A stretch of DNA of 64,000 nucleotides from Zopfochytrium polystomum. Lineage: Eukaryota > Chytridiomycota > Chytridiomycetes > Chytridiales > Chytridiaceae. The position numbers were made by a program, and so were the translations under genes. This document shows positions 1 through 11,159 of the stretch, one piece after another. Every line of letters starts with the position of its first letter. The stretch's first letter is position 1. The notes beneath the pieces are model-generated. The model worked only from the letters and a program-made list of their open reading frames with translations, was not told where the DNA came from and ran no database searches. The stretch covers positions 423,998 through 487,997 of the forward strand of contig JAIVFJ010000024.1 in assembly GCA_025765615.1 (NCBI GenBank). The letters are read 5' to 3'.

Positions 1-1
1 A

Positions 2-2703
2 CACCACCAGTTTCCCCCTTTGACTTCTATTCTTTCTTCATCCTTTATCTCAAACTTGAAGGAAATGCTTCTACTTCCAAACTATACTGTGTTCCTTCCT
101 CAGTTTCCACCAGGTCATACTGCTGCCATCCTTGATGACCTAGACTTAGACTTTATCAATAGATTGGTTGCAGTTGCACCTCAACCTTTCACTCTCATTT
201 TGAGAACTTCTAAAGCCCTACCACCAGACTTCTCTCTGTGTAGGAATGTTGGCTTCTTTTACAAACATACAACAGATTTGGTCCATGCTGGCAAAATTCT
301 GCACTTCAACCCATCTATCACAGTGCACACTGGTTTTGCACCACTAATGTATCACAACTCTGCTGATGACACATGGACTTCACAACCTCCAACTGTTTTA
401 CCGCCTAGTTTAAGTACTGGTGTACGGCGTGCACTCCGCTATGGTGGAGGTTCATATCGCCTGCGGGCCCACAACTTTGATACCCAGATTAAGTTTCCCA
501 CACCTTTTCTCTTCCATCCTGAACTTAATCCATTTCTCCTTCGCTTATTCCGCCTTGTTCAGTTAAGCCGGCCTCGGCCTTGTACCCGTGTACGCCAGTC
601 GACGGAGCGACCTTCCCCTCAAAACCCCAGAGAGGCTGTCCCCCAGACAGTCCCAACCATCTACAAACAACAAAAAGAAACTCCAATTAAGGAGCCAGAA
701 ATTACCACTCCAGATGAACTACTCACCACCAAGGAGTCAAATAATCCTTTGACAATGACGAATGAGTCAAAAGATCAGCCAGATATAAAATTAGCTGAAG
801 ACCCACCTGATGGTTTCATGAAATATAGAGATTCCACAGTTGCTGAAATCTGTGCCTGGCTTGAAGGATTTGTAATTGAAAATTGCCTCATTGACTCAGG
901 ATGCAGTCATGGTGTTGTCACCATTGACTACCTGAAGAAAATTAACCACAGAACCATTGATTACAAACCACGACGACCCACAATGAGTAGTGGAGTTGGT
1001 GGACAAGTTCCCATTATTGGCTACGCCAAGCTCAGATTTAACCTCGGTAGATCTGGACTTGGCTCCAAAGCCTTTTACTTTTCTGTTGTTAAAGAATGCC
1101 CCAGACCCATCATTATTGGTACTCCCATGATGAGGGCCTTCAAAATCGACATCAAATACAGTACTTCTCAGGTTGAATGGACTATCGGAACCCATAAAGG
1201 ACCAAAACTTTTGAGTACTCCACTAAGAACTCACTGGAAACAGAAAATTCCTATCCAAGAAGAAATCTCGTACTCATATCTTGTTGCAACCAAAACTGTT
1301 ACCCTCATCCCTGGTAGTGACACAAATGCTGTCCATCTCAAACTGGATAGACCACTTGAACACAGATCTACATATGTACATGCCTCACCTGAGAATAAAC
1401 TCACTGATATTGGTGTACTTTTCCCTTCATCCCTCTTCACTGCTGATGACCTCCATGAAGATGATAACGCAAAAGAATTTAAACTACCTCTCTATGTGAC
1501 TGGTAATACTCCCATTCTACTCGCTAAAGGAACAAAGATTGCTTCAATCTTTGACCTCCCTCCTCCTCCTGAATATAAATATGGAGAAATCCCATTTGAC
1601 CCAAGGCCAAAACAAATCATTGAGGTCCCTGACTCACTTCACCATGACCCCAGGAGTCTCCTTGAAATGGCCATACTTGCAGGAAAATACAACCCTGCTG
1701 ATACTTCATCTTTCCTTAATATGCTTGAAGGTGCTGAGTCTGGAGACTCAGAATCAGACACCACACTTGGTGATTGTGCAGACCTCTCCGAATTCAGTTT
1801 TACCTCAGAAATTGATAAAAATGACTTCTCCCACTGGGAACAACTTCTTAGAGATCATAAAGCAACTAAAATAGATGAAATAGATGAAACCTCAACCACC
1901 GTTTCAGGAGAAACTCTTTGCGAAAATGAAGTAACTGATTACATTCTTTCTGAATCAGAGCCAACTTTCTTCCTTGAACAAGAAGATTCACAAATGCCAA
2001 TGAGAAACTCTGCTGCTGAAGAGAGACTTGACTATCTTCCTGCAGAAGCAACCATGACAGATGATGAAATCTGGGCTAAGATTAAAACAGACCACATTGT
2101 CAAGAACTTTGGCAAAGAGGCTGTTGAGAAGCTTAAATCTCTTGTGTATGAATTCATTGATATATTCAGACCTGGTAAAATAACTGGAACCAAGTTTGCA
2201 CCACCTCATAGAATTGAACTCCAACCTGGAGCCAGAGTTCCTGCCTCCAATCCCTATCCTGAAGGGGTGGGAAGAACCACTGTCCTTAGAGAACATATTG
2301 CCAAAATGAAAACTGACAATGTTATCAGAGAATCACGATCTCCCTTTGCTGCGCCAGTTGTACTTGCAAAGAAACCTGATGGCTCCTGGCGCTTCTGTGC
2401 AGACTTCAGGAAGTTGAATGAAATAACTGTCAAGGACAGATACCCTCTTCCCAGAGTTGAAGAAATATTTGATGCTATCAGTCACAAGCTTGTATTCAGT
2501 GCAATGGACCTGCTAAGTGGATTCTGGCAGATCCCAGTTCATCCTGATGATAGAGAGAAGACTGCCTTCATTACCTCCCAAGGACTCCATGAATTCAATG
2601 TTATGCCTTTTGGACTTTGTAATAGTCCTCCTACCTTTCAGAGAGCTATGGACACTGTACTTGCTGGAATGAAGTGGCTCTACTGCATGGTCTATGTTGA
2701 TGA
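2..2703 (+). CDS. Gypsy polyprotein, N-terminal part: protease and start of reverse transcriptase
   Basis: The frame enters from the window edge. The first ~250 codons are not recognised and show no zinc knuckle; a Pro/Thr/Glu-rich linker follows. A retropepsin-like site reads LIDSGCSHG, with the catalytic Asp codon at 893-895. Downstream lie a long acidic linker and then reverse transcriptase fingers and palm: KKPDGSWRFCADFRKLN, the catalytic block FSAMDLLSGFWQI, VMPFGLCNSPPTFQR, and YVDD starting at 2693. The sequence stops matching RT at 2704, exactly at a TG-ended insertion; the later frame ends a few codons inside it at 2728. The missing RT thumb and connection resume at 4162 in the same frame. 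The protein acts in cytoplasmic reverse transcription of the element RNA. Confidence 0.88.
2700..2703. repeat. Target site duplication ATGA, left copy
   Basis: ATGA here and at 4158-4161 flank the 1454-bp insertion. Removing the insertion and one copy restores an uninterrupted RT codon order across YVDD. Confidence 0.85.
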
Positions 2704-4157
2704 TGTGAGACTATACTCACTCCTTTGACCCTGGGATCTGGGCCCTAGAGTGAGGGAAAGCAAATAATAGGCTAAAACTAACTTTATTGGGCTGTTGTCT
2801 AGGGGGTGTTTCAACCCTACTACTTGCCTAGTCCACGAAGTATCCCTACTGATCTGTCTAACAGGGGTCTCAAACACAAAGAATGAGCATTCAGAGGGAC
2901 AATCCTCTGAAGGATCGGTGCTGGAGCACCGATTACTCGCGTGGCCACGGGCCGATGCGAGGGGAAACGGAAGGGCACTCCCAAGGGCGCAACACAACCG
3001 CAGAATAAAGAGAGAGAAGAGGGAAACGGGGGTTTTTATCGCAGGAACCTAATCTCAAATACAACAGGAGCGGTTAATAGCGACGGGACGGACAGGGCGC
3101 GACCTAGCGCCCCTCGTCGCGGACGGTGCTGCGGGAGCCCTCGTCGTCGCCAGCGACGGGGGGGAGAGGGAGAAGGGAGTCGACTATGTAGGGGTCGGAA
3201 GGTCGCCAGCAGGGAACTCGCACGCGGAAACACCTGCGATCGTACACGCACCCCGCCGGGCTGCGTCGGCACGATCACTCGACCAACGGGCTTTATCGCA
3301 TCGCACTCGTACTCACACATCTCACCCTCACAGCAATAGGACCGAGGCAGGCGCTTGTAGATCGAACTCTCAGGTGTCGGGGGCTGCACCGGGCGCAGCC
3401 ACCAACACCCTCGCGGGGACGGGAAGGTTGGGGACAACGACGCCGTCGTCGTCACCACCACCACCACCGTCATCGCGGCGGGCAAGCGCCAGGGATCCTC
3501 ACTCCAACACAGAGCCGGCAATGTCACACAGTCGCTGGTGGGGCCAGCTGCATTCCCCACCCACGGCCCCTTAAGAGGAGCCCCACGAAGGGACCATGTA
3601 CACACCCGGGTGTGTACCATCTCTCACTACCCTCACCTTTGCGAGCCAGATGGATTTGAAGGGACTCTGTATTGGTGCCAATGGACAGAAATCAGATTGA
3701 AGAAAAAAGGAAAAAGAGAAATGGCCCAAAAACAGAGAGAGAGAAAATTGACAAGTCAACCCCCCTGACTTGGAGCATCCACCACAAATGCTCTAAGTCC
3801 CCCCCAACCCTATGCATGTATGTACAAGTGCCAAAAATAAATAATAAATTAGGCGGGCTTGGGGTACGGCCTGTCAGGCACCCCATCCCTAGGCAGTCGG
3901 GCAGTCTCCGTTAGTCACCGAAAAAGAAAATATGTTGAGAAAACCCTTGTGCAACGGAAACTGTTAAGACGAAAGTAGTAAAAGCAGACCCAATAATAAA
4001 GACGGGTTAGCCGCAAATACACTTTGATAACGCCTTGGAAACTAAAGAACCGGGAGCAATAATAGGGGTCCCGATCCTTGCGGTTTTATGACAGGTACGC
4101 TTGTTTTTGCGAATAAAATCCTAGACTTTATCACTGAGACCTCGGTGTAGTCTCACA
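2704..4157 (-). mobile_element. Solo-LTR-like element inserted in the gypsy RT
   Basis: The ends are TGTGAGACTATAC and GTGTAGTCTCACA, so the element has TG...CA termini and a ~13-bp nearly perfect terminal inverted repeat, with a 4-bp ATGA duplication. No coding domain is visible. On the minus strand an AATAAA lies about 90 bp before the terminus, where an LTR polyadenylation signal would be, so the LTR orientation is probably minus. A second copy of the same family sits at 40518-43191 in the opposite orientation with its own duplication. A solo LTR left by recombination is the simplest reading; a non-autonomous element with short inverted repeats is the alternative. Confidence 0.75.
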
Positions 4158-4161
4158 ATGA
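4158..4161. repeat. Target site duplication ATGA, right copy
   Basis: Direct repeat of 2700-2703 bordering the insertion; the RT frame resumes immediately after it. Confidence 0.85.
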
Positions 4162-7100
4162 CATAGTAGTTTACTCTGACTCTCTGGAGCAGCACTTTGA
4201 GCACCTAGGAAATGTCTTTGGAAGGCTCAAAGAATACAACTTGAAACTGAAGCCATCTAAATGCAACTTTCTCTATGCTGACCTCCCCTTCCTTGGACAC
4301 CGCATTTCCAAGGACGGAGTTAGCAAAGACCCAACTAAAACTGCATCGCTGGACAATTACCCTGTTCCTCAGACTCTTATTCAAGTCCAGAGATTTCTTG
4401 GATTTGCCAATTATTTTAAGAGATTTATTCCCAATTTCTCCTCCAAAGCAGAACCCCTTTACAGATTGCTGAAAAAAACTGATGCTTTTATCTGGACCAG
4501 TGATCAAGATAGAAGTTTCAGCACCTTAAGAAGTGAGCTTGCTAGAGATACTATTCTCTATCTCCCTAAAGAAAGTGACAAACTAGTGATAGTTTGTGAC
4601 GCTTCCAAAGTAGCACTCGGTGCAGCACTCTATGCTGTTGAACCTGAGCATCCTGCCTCTAGACATCTAAGGAAGCCTGTGGCATTCGCTTCAAGAGTAC
4701 TTACTGATGTTGAAAAACAGTACAGCAACACTGACAGAGAAGGCCTTGCTGTTATTTGGGCCATCAACACTTTTGAAAGATACCTTTTCAAACAGAAATT
4801 TACTGTTGAAACAGACCACATTGCTCTGCTACCACTGTTCAAAAATGGAGCCCTGACTGGGAGATTTGCTCGATGGGCTTACCAACTTAGTGACCTGGAT
4901 GTTGAACTAGTTCATGTACCAGGAAAATCCAATATTGTTGCAGACACTCTCTCACGAGTCCCGCTTGCCAAAGACGTAAATCCCATAGAGTTTGAAGACA
5001 CTGATGAAGAAGGTTCAGACACGTCAGGTGTCTTACCTAAAACTGAAGAAACCAACACTAGTGTTGAAAAAGAGGTAGGACCCATTGCCACCAAGTCTCT
5101 ACCTGAAGAAAATTCAGTCAAATCTCCTGAGGTCAATTACACTCTTGAAAAAGAGTTAGATTTATCTACCTGCTTTGTTTCAATCAATAAGTCATTAACT
5201 TTTCTTGAGCCTTCTGAATACCAAGAAGCTTTTGAATCCAGGCGCAACCAGTTTGAATCCTTCATTTCTACAAATAAAGCTCTCACTCTGAAAGACAGTA
5301 ATGGACTATTCAGCTCTGTGCTGAGAGCCTACTACAGGCACCATCCTGACGTCTGCCCTACACAACCAACACCTCCTCCAAATAACTATGCCCTTGGCAT
5401 ATCAACGTGGAATGTGAATAGTATTCGATCTTGGGCCCGACATTTGAGACCAGCTGAAGACAATACTCCTGCTCTCAAAATCTTCGAGAAATACCTTGAC
5501 TCCCAACCCTGTTCCATTGTATGTCTACAAGAAACAAGAATCGGCTCCAAAGCTGAAGCACTTTACAGTGGTCTTCATAACCTCACCAACTGGAACTGCA
5601 TCATTCATGACCCCAGAACTGGAAAAAATGGTGTTGCAGTCTTTTGGAAAAAAGAACTCAACGGAATAGAGCATAAAACATCCCCTTTTTCTCACCATCC
5701 TGACATTGAAGGAAGGATGATAACCGTCCAGTTTAGTGAAATTGCAGTTGTTACTGTTTATGTACCTAGTGCATTTCACGACCCTGAAAGGGAAAAAGTA
5801 AAAAAAGCATTTCTTGAGAATTTAAGAAATCACTGCAGACACTTGAGAAATCAAGGCTTTGTTGTGATTGTAGCTGGTGACTTCAATGTCGCTCATAACA
5901 AAATTGACATTCATCCTGCTATTGAAACTTACCTTGAAAGAAAGAATGCCTCCTTCTCTAGCTACTTTGCCTGGGAGCGTGGCTGGCTCACTGCTTTTCT
6001 GAAAGACGGTTTTATGGACACATATAGACAAAATCATCCACTAATAAATGGATATACTTGGTTAGCACCGCAAGGAACAATACGCGGCAGAACTGTTGAT
6101 TATCCTGCTCTCCGAGTTGACTACATCTTTGTTGATAACAGAATGTACAACTCTGGAGTACAGACATCACTCTCCTCAACACTTCACCCACCTAGCGATC
6201 ATCTTCGAGTTGACTGCTACCTGCCTCTGTCTTCAATCCCAACATTTAACAAGCCCGCTTCTGAGCTGCTAAATCAACAGGAATCACACTCCCTGTCCAT
6301 ATGGAAGACACCTGAGTGCCCACCCAAATCCAAAAGGTTTGATAATAACAGAACTTCTCGGATCTATGGAGCTCTACGCCCTCCTCCGATTAAAACCTTT
6401 TCTTTCACTCCTTCCCTCCTGAAGAGGCCTAAGCAACCCCTTCAAACCATGCTTAACGAACCTATTCCCAATCACTATGAATCTTTTGCCTTTGAAAAGC
6501 TAGGCATCTTTGCTAAAACTGACAAAGTCAGAAAGCTTCAGCTCGCTGATCCCTTCTTCGGACCAATTCTCTGCTTCCGCGAAAAAGGAACCATCCCTGA
6601 TGAACCTCCTCCTGCTATGACCAAATGGGCCGAAAAGATGGTTCTCAGAAATGGACTTCTTTATAGAATTATTGATTTACCCTCTTTTATGCTGAAAAGA
6701 GCGCCACTTAGACTCGCTCTTTGTGTACCTGATACTCTCAGGCGAGAAGCACTTCGGCTCTTCCACGACGACCTCTTCGCAGGCCACTTTGCAAAAAGAA
6801 AATCCTTGGATGTTATCCTTGACAGATTCTGGTGGCCTACAATCTCAACTGACCTAGATAATCATATCCACAGCTGCGAAACCTGTCAGAAAACAAAAGA
6901 TCACCCTTTTAAGCCTGGTTTCCTTCACCCTGTTCCCATTGGATCTTACCCGTTTGAAAGAATAGCTGTTGACTTTGCTGGACCATTCAAAAAAACCCCT
7001 GACGGTTTCAAGTACATTCTTGTTGCAGTTGACTACTTCACAAGATGGGTTGAAGCAATCCCTCTTCCTGATCTTGATGATGTGACTGTTGCCACTGCCC

Positions 7101-9142
7101 TTGTAGAAGAAATCTTCTGTCGACATGGTATACCTGTTCAAATACATTCAGATAATGGTCAACCGCTCAAATCAGAGTTAGTTGCAACTTTAGGACGTGT
7201 TCTCGGAATGGGACAATCCTTCACATCACCATATTGGCCTCGTGCTAACGGGCTTGCAGAAAGATTTATCAAAACCCTCAAAAGCATAATTAGGGCTTAC
7301 ATCAACGAGCACACACATGAGGATTGGCCAAAAATCCTTCCCTACGCGCTGTTTGCTTACAGAACACATCCCCATCCACTTCTTGGTGAAACACCATTCT
7401 TCCTCTTACACGGACGTGATTGCCGTTTACCGCCTGACCTCTTCTTTGGAGTCACCCCTGAAGATTATGAGGACACTCCCAAAATAACTGAAATATCTGA
7501 TGTTGTTGTAACACCCAGCAGTACCAATCAACCTGAAAGTGAATCCCTCCACACACGCACTGTTGTAAAAGGAAAAGCAATTCCTCTTATTACCAATCCT
7601 TATTTGACGCCTGCGCCGCTGTTAAGAATTGCCTACATCTCAACAATCGATCTGAGAATGACCTTATTACAGCATATTCCTAGAAAGCTTCGACCATATC
7701 CAATTGAGCCATCAGTTGGGAATGTCCTCCGCGACCTTGTTGAAACCCACAATTTAGACATCTTGTATATTGTTTCTACTCGCACACCTCGAACTCGCTC
7801 AACAAAGAAAGTGGATCTGCCGTTTAAAATTCACACTCACAATGGCACACTTGTTCGAGTTGTTTCTTTCTATAATGCACCCAAAAAAGAAGTTAGACAT
7901 ATCTACGCTCTTCCAGATACCATTTTCTGCGATACCGACAGACTGTGTCCTTCTCTTCTGCGCGGCTATTGTACTGCTGACAGAACAGCCAACCTTAGAT
8001 TTTGGCATATTGAGCTTGCGCCCTCAGGAGCAGCACTAATAAATATTAAAGACATTGAGCCCCCCCAAGGAGTCCCTCTTTGGGAAGGATCATCACCCCC
8101 ATTACTTCTCCAACTCCCTTCACCAGGAGTAGAAGAAGATCTGAACTTCACTGCCACTTATCTTTCTGAAGAAGGCGATATTGATCAATTCTTGGAAACT
8201 GCTGAAGAAGAAAGTTGTATTTATCTCAATAATTACATCCACCATTATGTTGTAAGAACACTTGATAAATTAACTCACGCGCATCTTGTTGCACAACAAA
8301 ATGCTGAATCACAACAAAGAAGATCAAAGAAAAAGTCCAAAGAAGAAGATTCCAACCCTCATAAGCTTGTTCCTGGAGATAAAGCTTGGATGGCTGTAAT
8401 CCTCAGACCTACTAAATCTGAAATACCCGAAAATGAAAGTTTCCTTTACCGATGGGCAGGTCCAGTCAGAATAATTAAAATTGATGGAAAAGACTCCAAC
8501 TCTAAATGCACTATTGTTGAAACATACCCTGGTAAAGAGATTGTGGCCAGAACTGTCCATATTTCTCGTCTTCGTCCATTCACTCCAAGACTCCCTATTG
8601 ATTCAGCTGAAGATGCCCTCAAAAGCAATGCTGAAGAACTTGCTGCAACCATCAAAGAATGGGAAAATGCAGTGATACTCAAAAGAAAACCTGGCACAGC
8701 GCAGAGAACAGCACTTGGAATGAGCATTGAGCTCATGAGAAGATTTGACCCAGATTTCTCTGAAGAAGATGTTGATAGACCTCTCTACAACGTAGAAAAG
8801 ATTCTCAAGTTCCGAGTATGCGCCGACAATTCTTATCAATATAGAGTGAAATGGGCCACTTATTCAAACAAACACAACAACTGGCAAAATGAGTCAGACA
8901 TGAATCCAGAATTCATAAACGATTATTGGGAAGCTATACGTCTCACCAATCCACCTGCTTATAAAGAAAGACAAGGCATTCTGAAAATAGGACTGCAGAA
9001 ACAAAAGCAAGTTACCCCCACTGTAACCCCACAAACTCAAACACCTGCAGCTTCTGCTTCTACCGATGCAGTTGTCCCAGCACCACCAACTATGACTCGA
9101 TCCTATGGATTGAGGCAGCGCCCTCCAGTGAAGTATAAGTGA
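4158..9142 (+). CDS. Gypsy polyprotein, C-terminal part: RT end, RNase H, APE endonuclease, integrase, chromodomain
   Basis: The RT thumb resumes at once (HFEHLGNVFGRLKE, then FLGHRISKDGV). RNase H spans about 4575-4960 (VCDASKVALGAAL, later ETDHIAL, ending near ADTLSRVP). After an acidic linker an ExoIII/APE1-type domain occupies about 5390-6240. Integrase follows: an HHCC zinc-binding region at about 6757-6897 (HDDLFAGHF to CETCQKTK), then the catalytic core with Asp in AVDFAGPF (about 6965), Asp in HSDNGQ (about 7148) and Glu in NGLAERFIK (about 7255). An unassigned ~270-residue stretch (about 7490-8330) precedes the integrase C-terminal module (KLVPGDKAWMAV, YRWAGPVRI). A chromodomain lies at about 8788-8935 (YNVEKILKFR, YRVKWATYSNKHNNW). 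The stop is at 9140-9142. The chromodomain would direct integration to marked chromatin. Confidence 0.9.
5390..6240 (+). other. ExoIII/APE1-family endonuclease domain inside the gypsy polyprotein
   Basis: In order, the frame shows the family's motifs: ISTWNVNSIR (metal and phosphate-binding Asn), IVCLQETRIG (metal-binding Glu), VVTVYVPSAF (the Tyr), IVAGDFNVAHNKID (catalytic Asp and Asn), GYTWLAP, RVDYIFVDN and PSDHLRV (Asp-His pair). Every residue known to be catalytic in APE1 has a counterpart. The GDFNVAH...ID form resembles true AP endonucleases more than the version used by non-LTR retrotransposons. It is in frame with RNase H upstream and integrase downstream, with no stop or splice signal needed, so it belongs to the element. 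The predicted activity is Mg2+-dependent nicking at abasic sites or of DNA in general. Confidence 0.9.
7490..8330 (+). other. Unrecognised insert between integrase core and integrase C-terminus
   Basis: About 270 codons separate the end of the catalytic core region (FFLLHGRDCRLPPDLFF) from the C-terminal integrase module. They include a structured-looking stretch with alternating hydrophobic and charged segments (LLRIAYISTIDLRM, LDILYIVSTRTPR, LVRVVSFYNAP, RHIYALPDTIF) followed by an acidic segment and a Lys/Arg-rich one. I do not recognise a family. Typical chromovirus integrases join these modules with a much shorter linker. Confidence 0.55.
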
Positions 9143-9927
9143 TGGATCACTAGGGTTTCCATTGGTGACGAACGCTCTCGATTCCCTACCATTACTATAC
9201 CGATCCTGCGAGCGGAGCGCCTGATGTTGAAAAAGAGGTACTATGAGATTCCTAATCTCATGGGCCATTGAGCTATTGAGGTCTCTTTAAAAGCTCTTCC
9301 TTGACTAGTTCATTGGTTTTACCTTTACGTATAGTGGCCCCCCCATCAATCACAAACAACCACTCTATTCCTATGTTTGAATACTTATTCTTACTTTCAA
9401 AAGTAACTCAGTGCTGATGCCCCGCATCAAAAAGAGCATCTGGTGTTCCTTGTGCTGAATGGGCCTAAGCACAAGGCGCACACCCTTTATTTCTTCTTAT
9501 TTTTACTCATTTTCTCTTATTTTCCCTTTTTCCCACCTTTCAAGCCTCTGTCCCTGCACTGATGTGGCCTCCCAGCCCTCAATTTCAGCCCATCTCAAAT
9601 ATGAGGCAGGAGAGACACTGGGTGGAGGGGGGTGTGGCTGAAAGATGATTCATTCTTACAAATTGTTCTTTTCTTTCATTTTCTCCTTTTTACTATCTTT
9701 TGTCTTTTTCTTCTTTTTCTTCCTCCTTCTTTCTTTCTCTCTCTGATCCCCATAAATACTGCCCCTTTCCCCCCTTCTTCTCAATAATAACTCTCAACTC
9801 AAAACAATCAATAAGACTCCCCCTTGGGCAGCCCCTGTTTGACTAGTTGTGTCCCTCATATCTCCTTTCAGGGTGTTGTAAGGTGAGTGCCTCCCCAAAA
9901 GACCATGTGTGTGGTGGATAGGAGACC
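9143..9927. other. Gypsy 3' flank, possible LTR, non-coding
   Basis: No open frame of note. It holds a perfect 9-bp stem-loop at 9448-9476 (CCTTGTGCT and AGCACAAGG around an 11-base loop), long pyrimidine tracts (about 9480-9745) and a TATA-like CATAAATACTG near 9750 followed by AATAATAA. This could be the 3' LTR with its promoter, but no second copy is available to prove the ends. Confidence 0.35.
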
Positions 9928-10216
9928 TTCCCTGGCAAAGTGCAGAGTGAGCCAAGCAGGGAAGACAGAGTCCTCTTTTGGTGTAGGAGATCCCCCTGGC
10001 AAGTGCAGAGTAGGCCAAGCAGGGTGGATTAGAAGTCCTCTTTGGCCAGAGCCCCCAGACCAAGCAAGTAGAGGTAGCATTCCCCCAGGCAAGTGCAGAG
10101 TAGGCCAAGCTGTGTGAGTGCCCCCTTCCCAAAGCAAGAGTGTGTGAAGACCAAGTTGGGTTGGGTCTACTGAGATGAGAACTTAGAGAGGCTAGTGCAG
10201 AGTGGGCCAAGCTTTC
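9928..10216. repeat. Four dispersed copies of a ~25-bp motif
   Basis: The motif GGCAAGTGCAGAGTAGGCC with following AAGC recurs with small changes near 9932, 9990, 10089 and 10190, separated by unequal spacers of about 35-80 bp that are themselves not repeated. It reads as a degenerate minisatellite in retroelement-derived sequence. Confidence 0.6.
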
Positions 10217-10649
10217 TTTGTTACTTACAGTAATCTGCCATTGCACCCCTCTTTTGAGCACAACTTCACCATCAGGTTCTTCCCTCTTCAAGTCAAGCCT
10301 GTCTCATCTTCCACATCAAGTTGGTATGTCGGATACCATCCCGTCCTGTATGGGCGCTCCAGGGCTTAACCCTGTCATCTCATGCCTATGGTACCCATGA
10401 TTCATTCATGTGGAGACTTGTCTCTGTATGTTTGTCCATGGCTGTTATGGCACTCATGGGTCAGCAATGACTCATGACAGTTATTGATTGGTATATCTGT
10501 GCTTTCAGAGCATACATAGAGAGTAGTATTAACACCAACACCAGGGTACTGGCCCTTAGAACCAGGAGTTCCCCATCATTGATGACTTGTCCTTTCCCCA
10601 CATATCCACTAGACTATGGGATGAGCCTTCAGAGATGTAGAGGATCTCA
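10217..10649. other. Non-coding stretch
   Basis: No supported gene, repeat or RNA was seen here; open frames are short and lack family motifs. Confidence 0.5.
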
Positions 10650-10781
10650 TAGGCAAGCGTGACTGGCACAGGGTAAAAACCTCTCCTACATTATCTGCTT
10701 GAGCAGAGGAGGAGGTAATCTGTTGACACTGGGTTTCTGTTCCACTTGGAGTATTTGTCATCAGCGCAAGCCAGTGCCCAG
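10650..10781. repeat. Dispersed repeat, copy 1
   Basis: This ~130-bp segment, starting TAGGCAAGCGTGAC and including TGCTTGAGCAGAGGAGGAGG and GTATTTGTCATCAGC, is found again at 58343-58481 inside copia copy D with few changes. The two places share no coding frame, so it is a separate interspersed repeat or a fragment of one. Confidence 0.75.
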
Positions 10782-10902
10782 GTCTGCACTGGCAGTGGCT
10801 TGCTCTCCCATGGGCATTGTGAGAACTATAACTGACAGTCACAATAGGTTCGGGTCCGTCTTGTGCCTCTTGCTACTAACCAGTCAGTTCCGCCTAACAC
10901 AA

Positions 10903-10973
10903 GTCATCCTTGCAGAGCAGTATCAGGTCAAAGCTCCTGCACACTGCTTACACCAAAAGACCCAAAACTAACA
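10903..10973 (-). repeat. Copia LTR fragment
   Basis: The sequence ending CCCAAAACTAACA is the reverse complement of the first ~70 bp of the copia LTR that is complete at 45283-45521. Only this start portion is present, so it is a truncated solo LTR. Confidence 0.85.
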
Positions 10974-11159
10974 GACACAGATTGGAAAAAGAATTTGTTT
11001 CTGTTGTATTTTTATTAATTCTACAATTTCGGGTAGTTGGGACGACTGTGGCGATGGTGCGCAGAGCGCAGGTAGCACTTTCTCGCGAATCGAGGCAGGA
11101 TTCCACTTACTATGGCGTTACACCTCATAGGACTATGCGCACAACTCAGTTTGCAGATT

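Larger units (their letters stand above)
1..9142 (+). mobile_element. Ty3/gypsy chromovirus-like LTR retrotransposon, 5' end outside the window
   Basis: The domain order is aspartic protease, reverse transcriptase, RNase H, an APE-type endonuclease, integrase and a C-terminal chromodomain, which places the element in the chromovirus branch of Ty3/gypsy apart from the extra endonuclease. The reading frame is already open at base 2, so gag and the 5' LTR lie to the left. The only large break is the insertion at 2704-4157; with that insertion and one target-site copy set aside, the same frame continues from 2703 to 4162 and on to 9142 (about 2560 visible codons). No 3' LTR can be assigned because its partner is not in the window. 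An otherwise open frame argues that the element was active recently, before the insertion. Confidence 0.9.

Noticed and set aside
2704..4157. Intron within the gypsy RT
   Set aside because: Boundaries are TG...CA with a 4-bp duplication and a sister copy elsewhere, not GT-AG.
9928..10216. Regularly repeated motif as a CRISPR array
   Set aside because: Only four imperfect copies with unequal spacing, in a eukaryotic window with introns; no cas genes.
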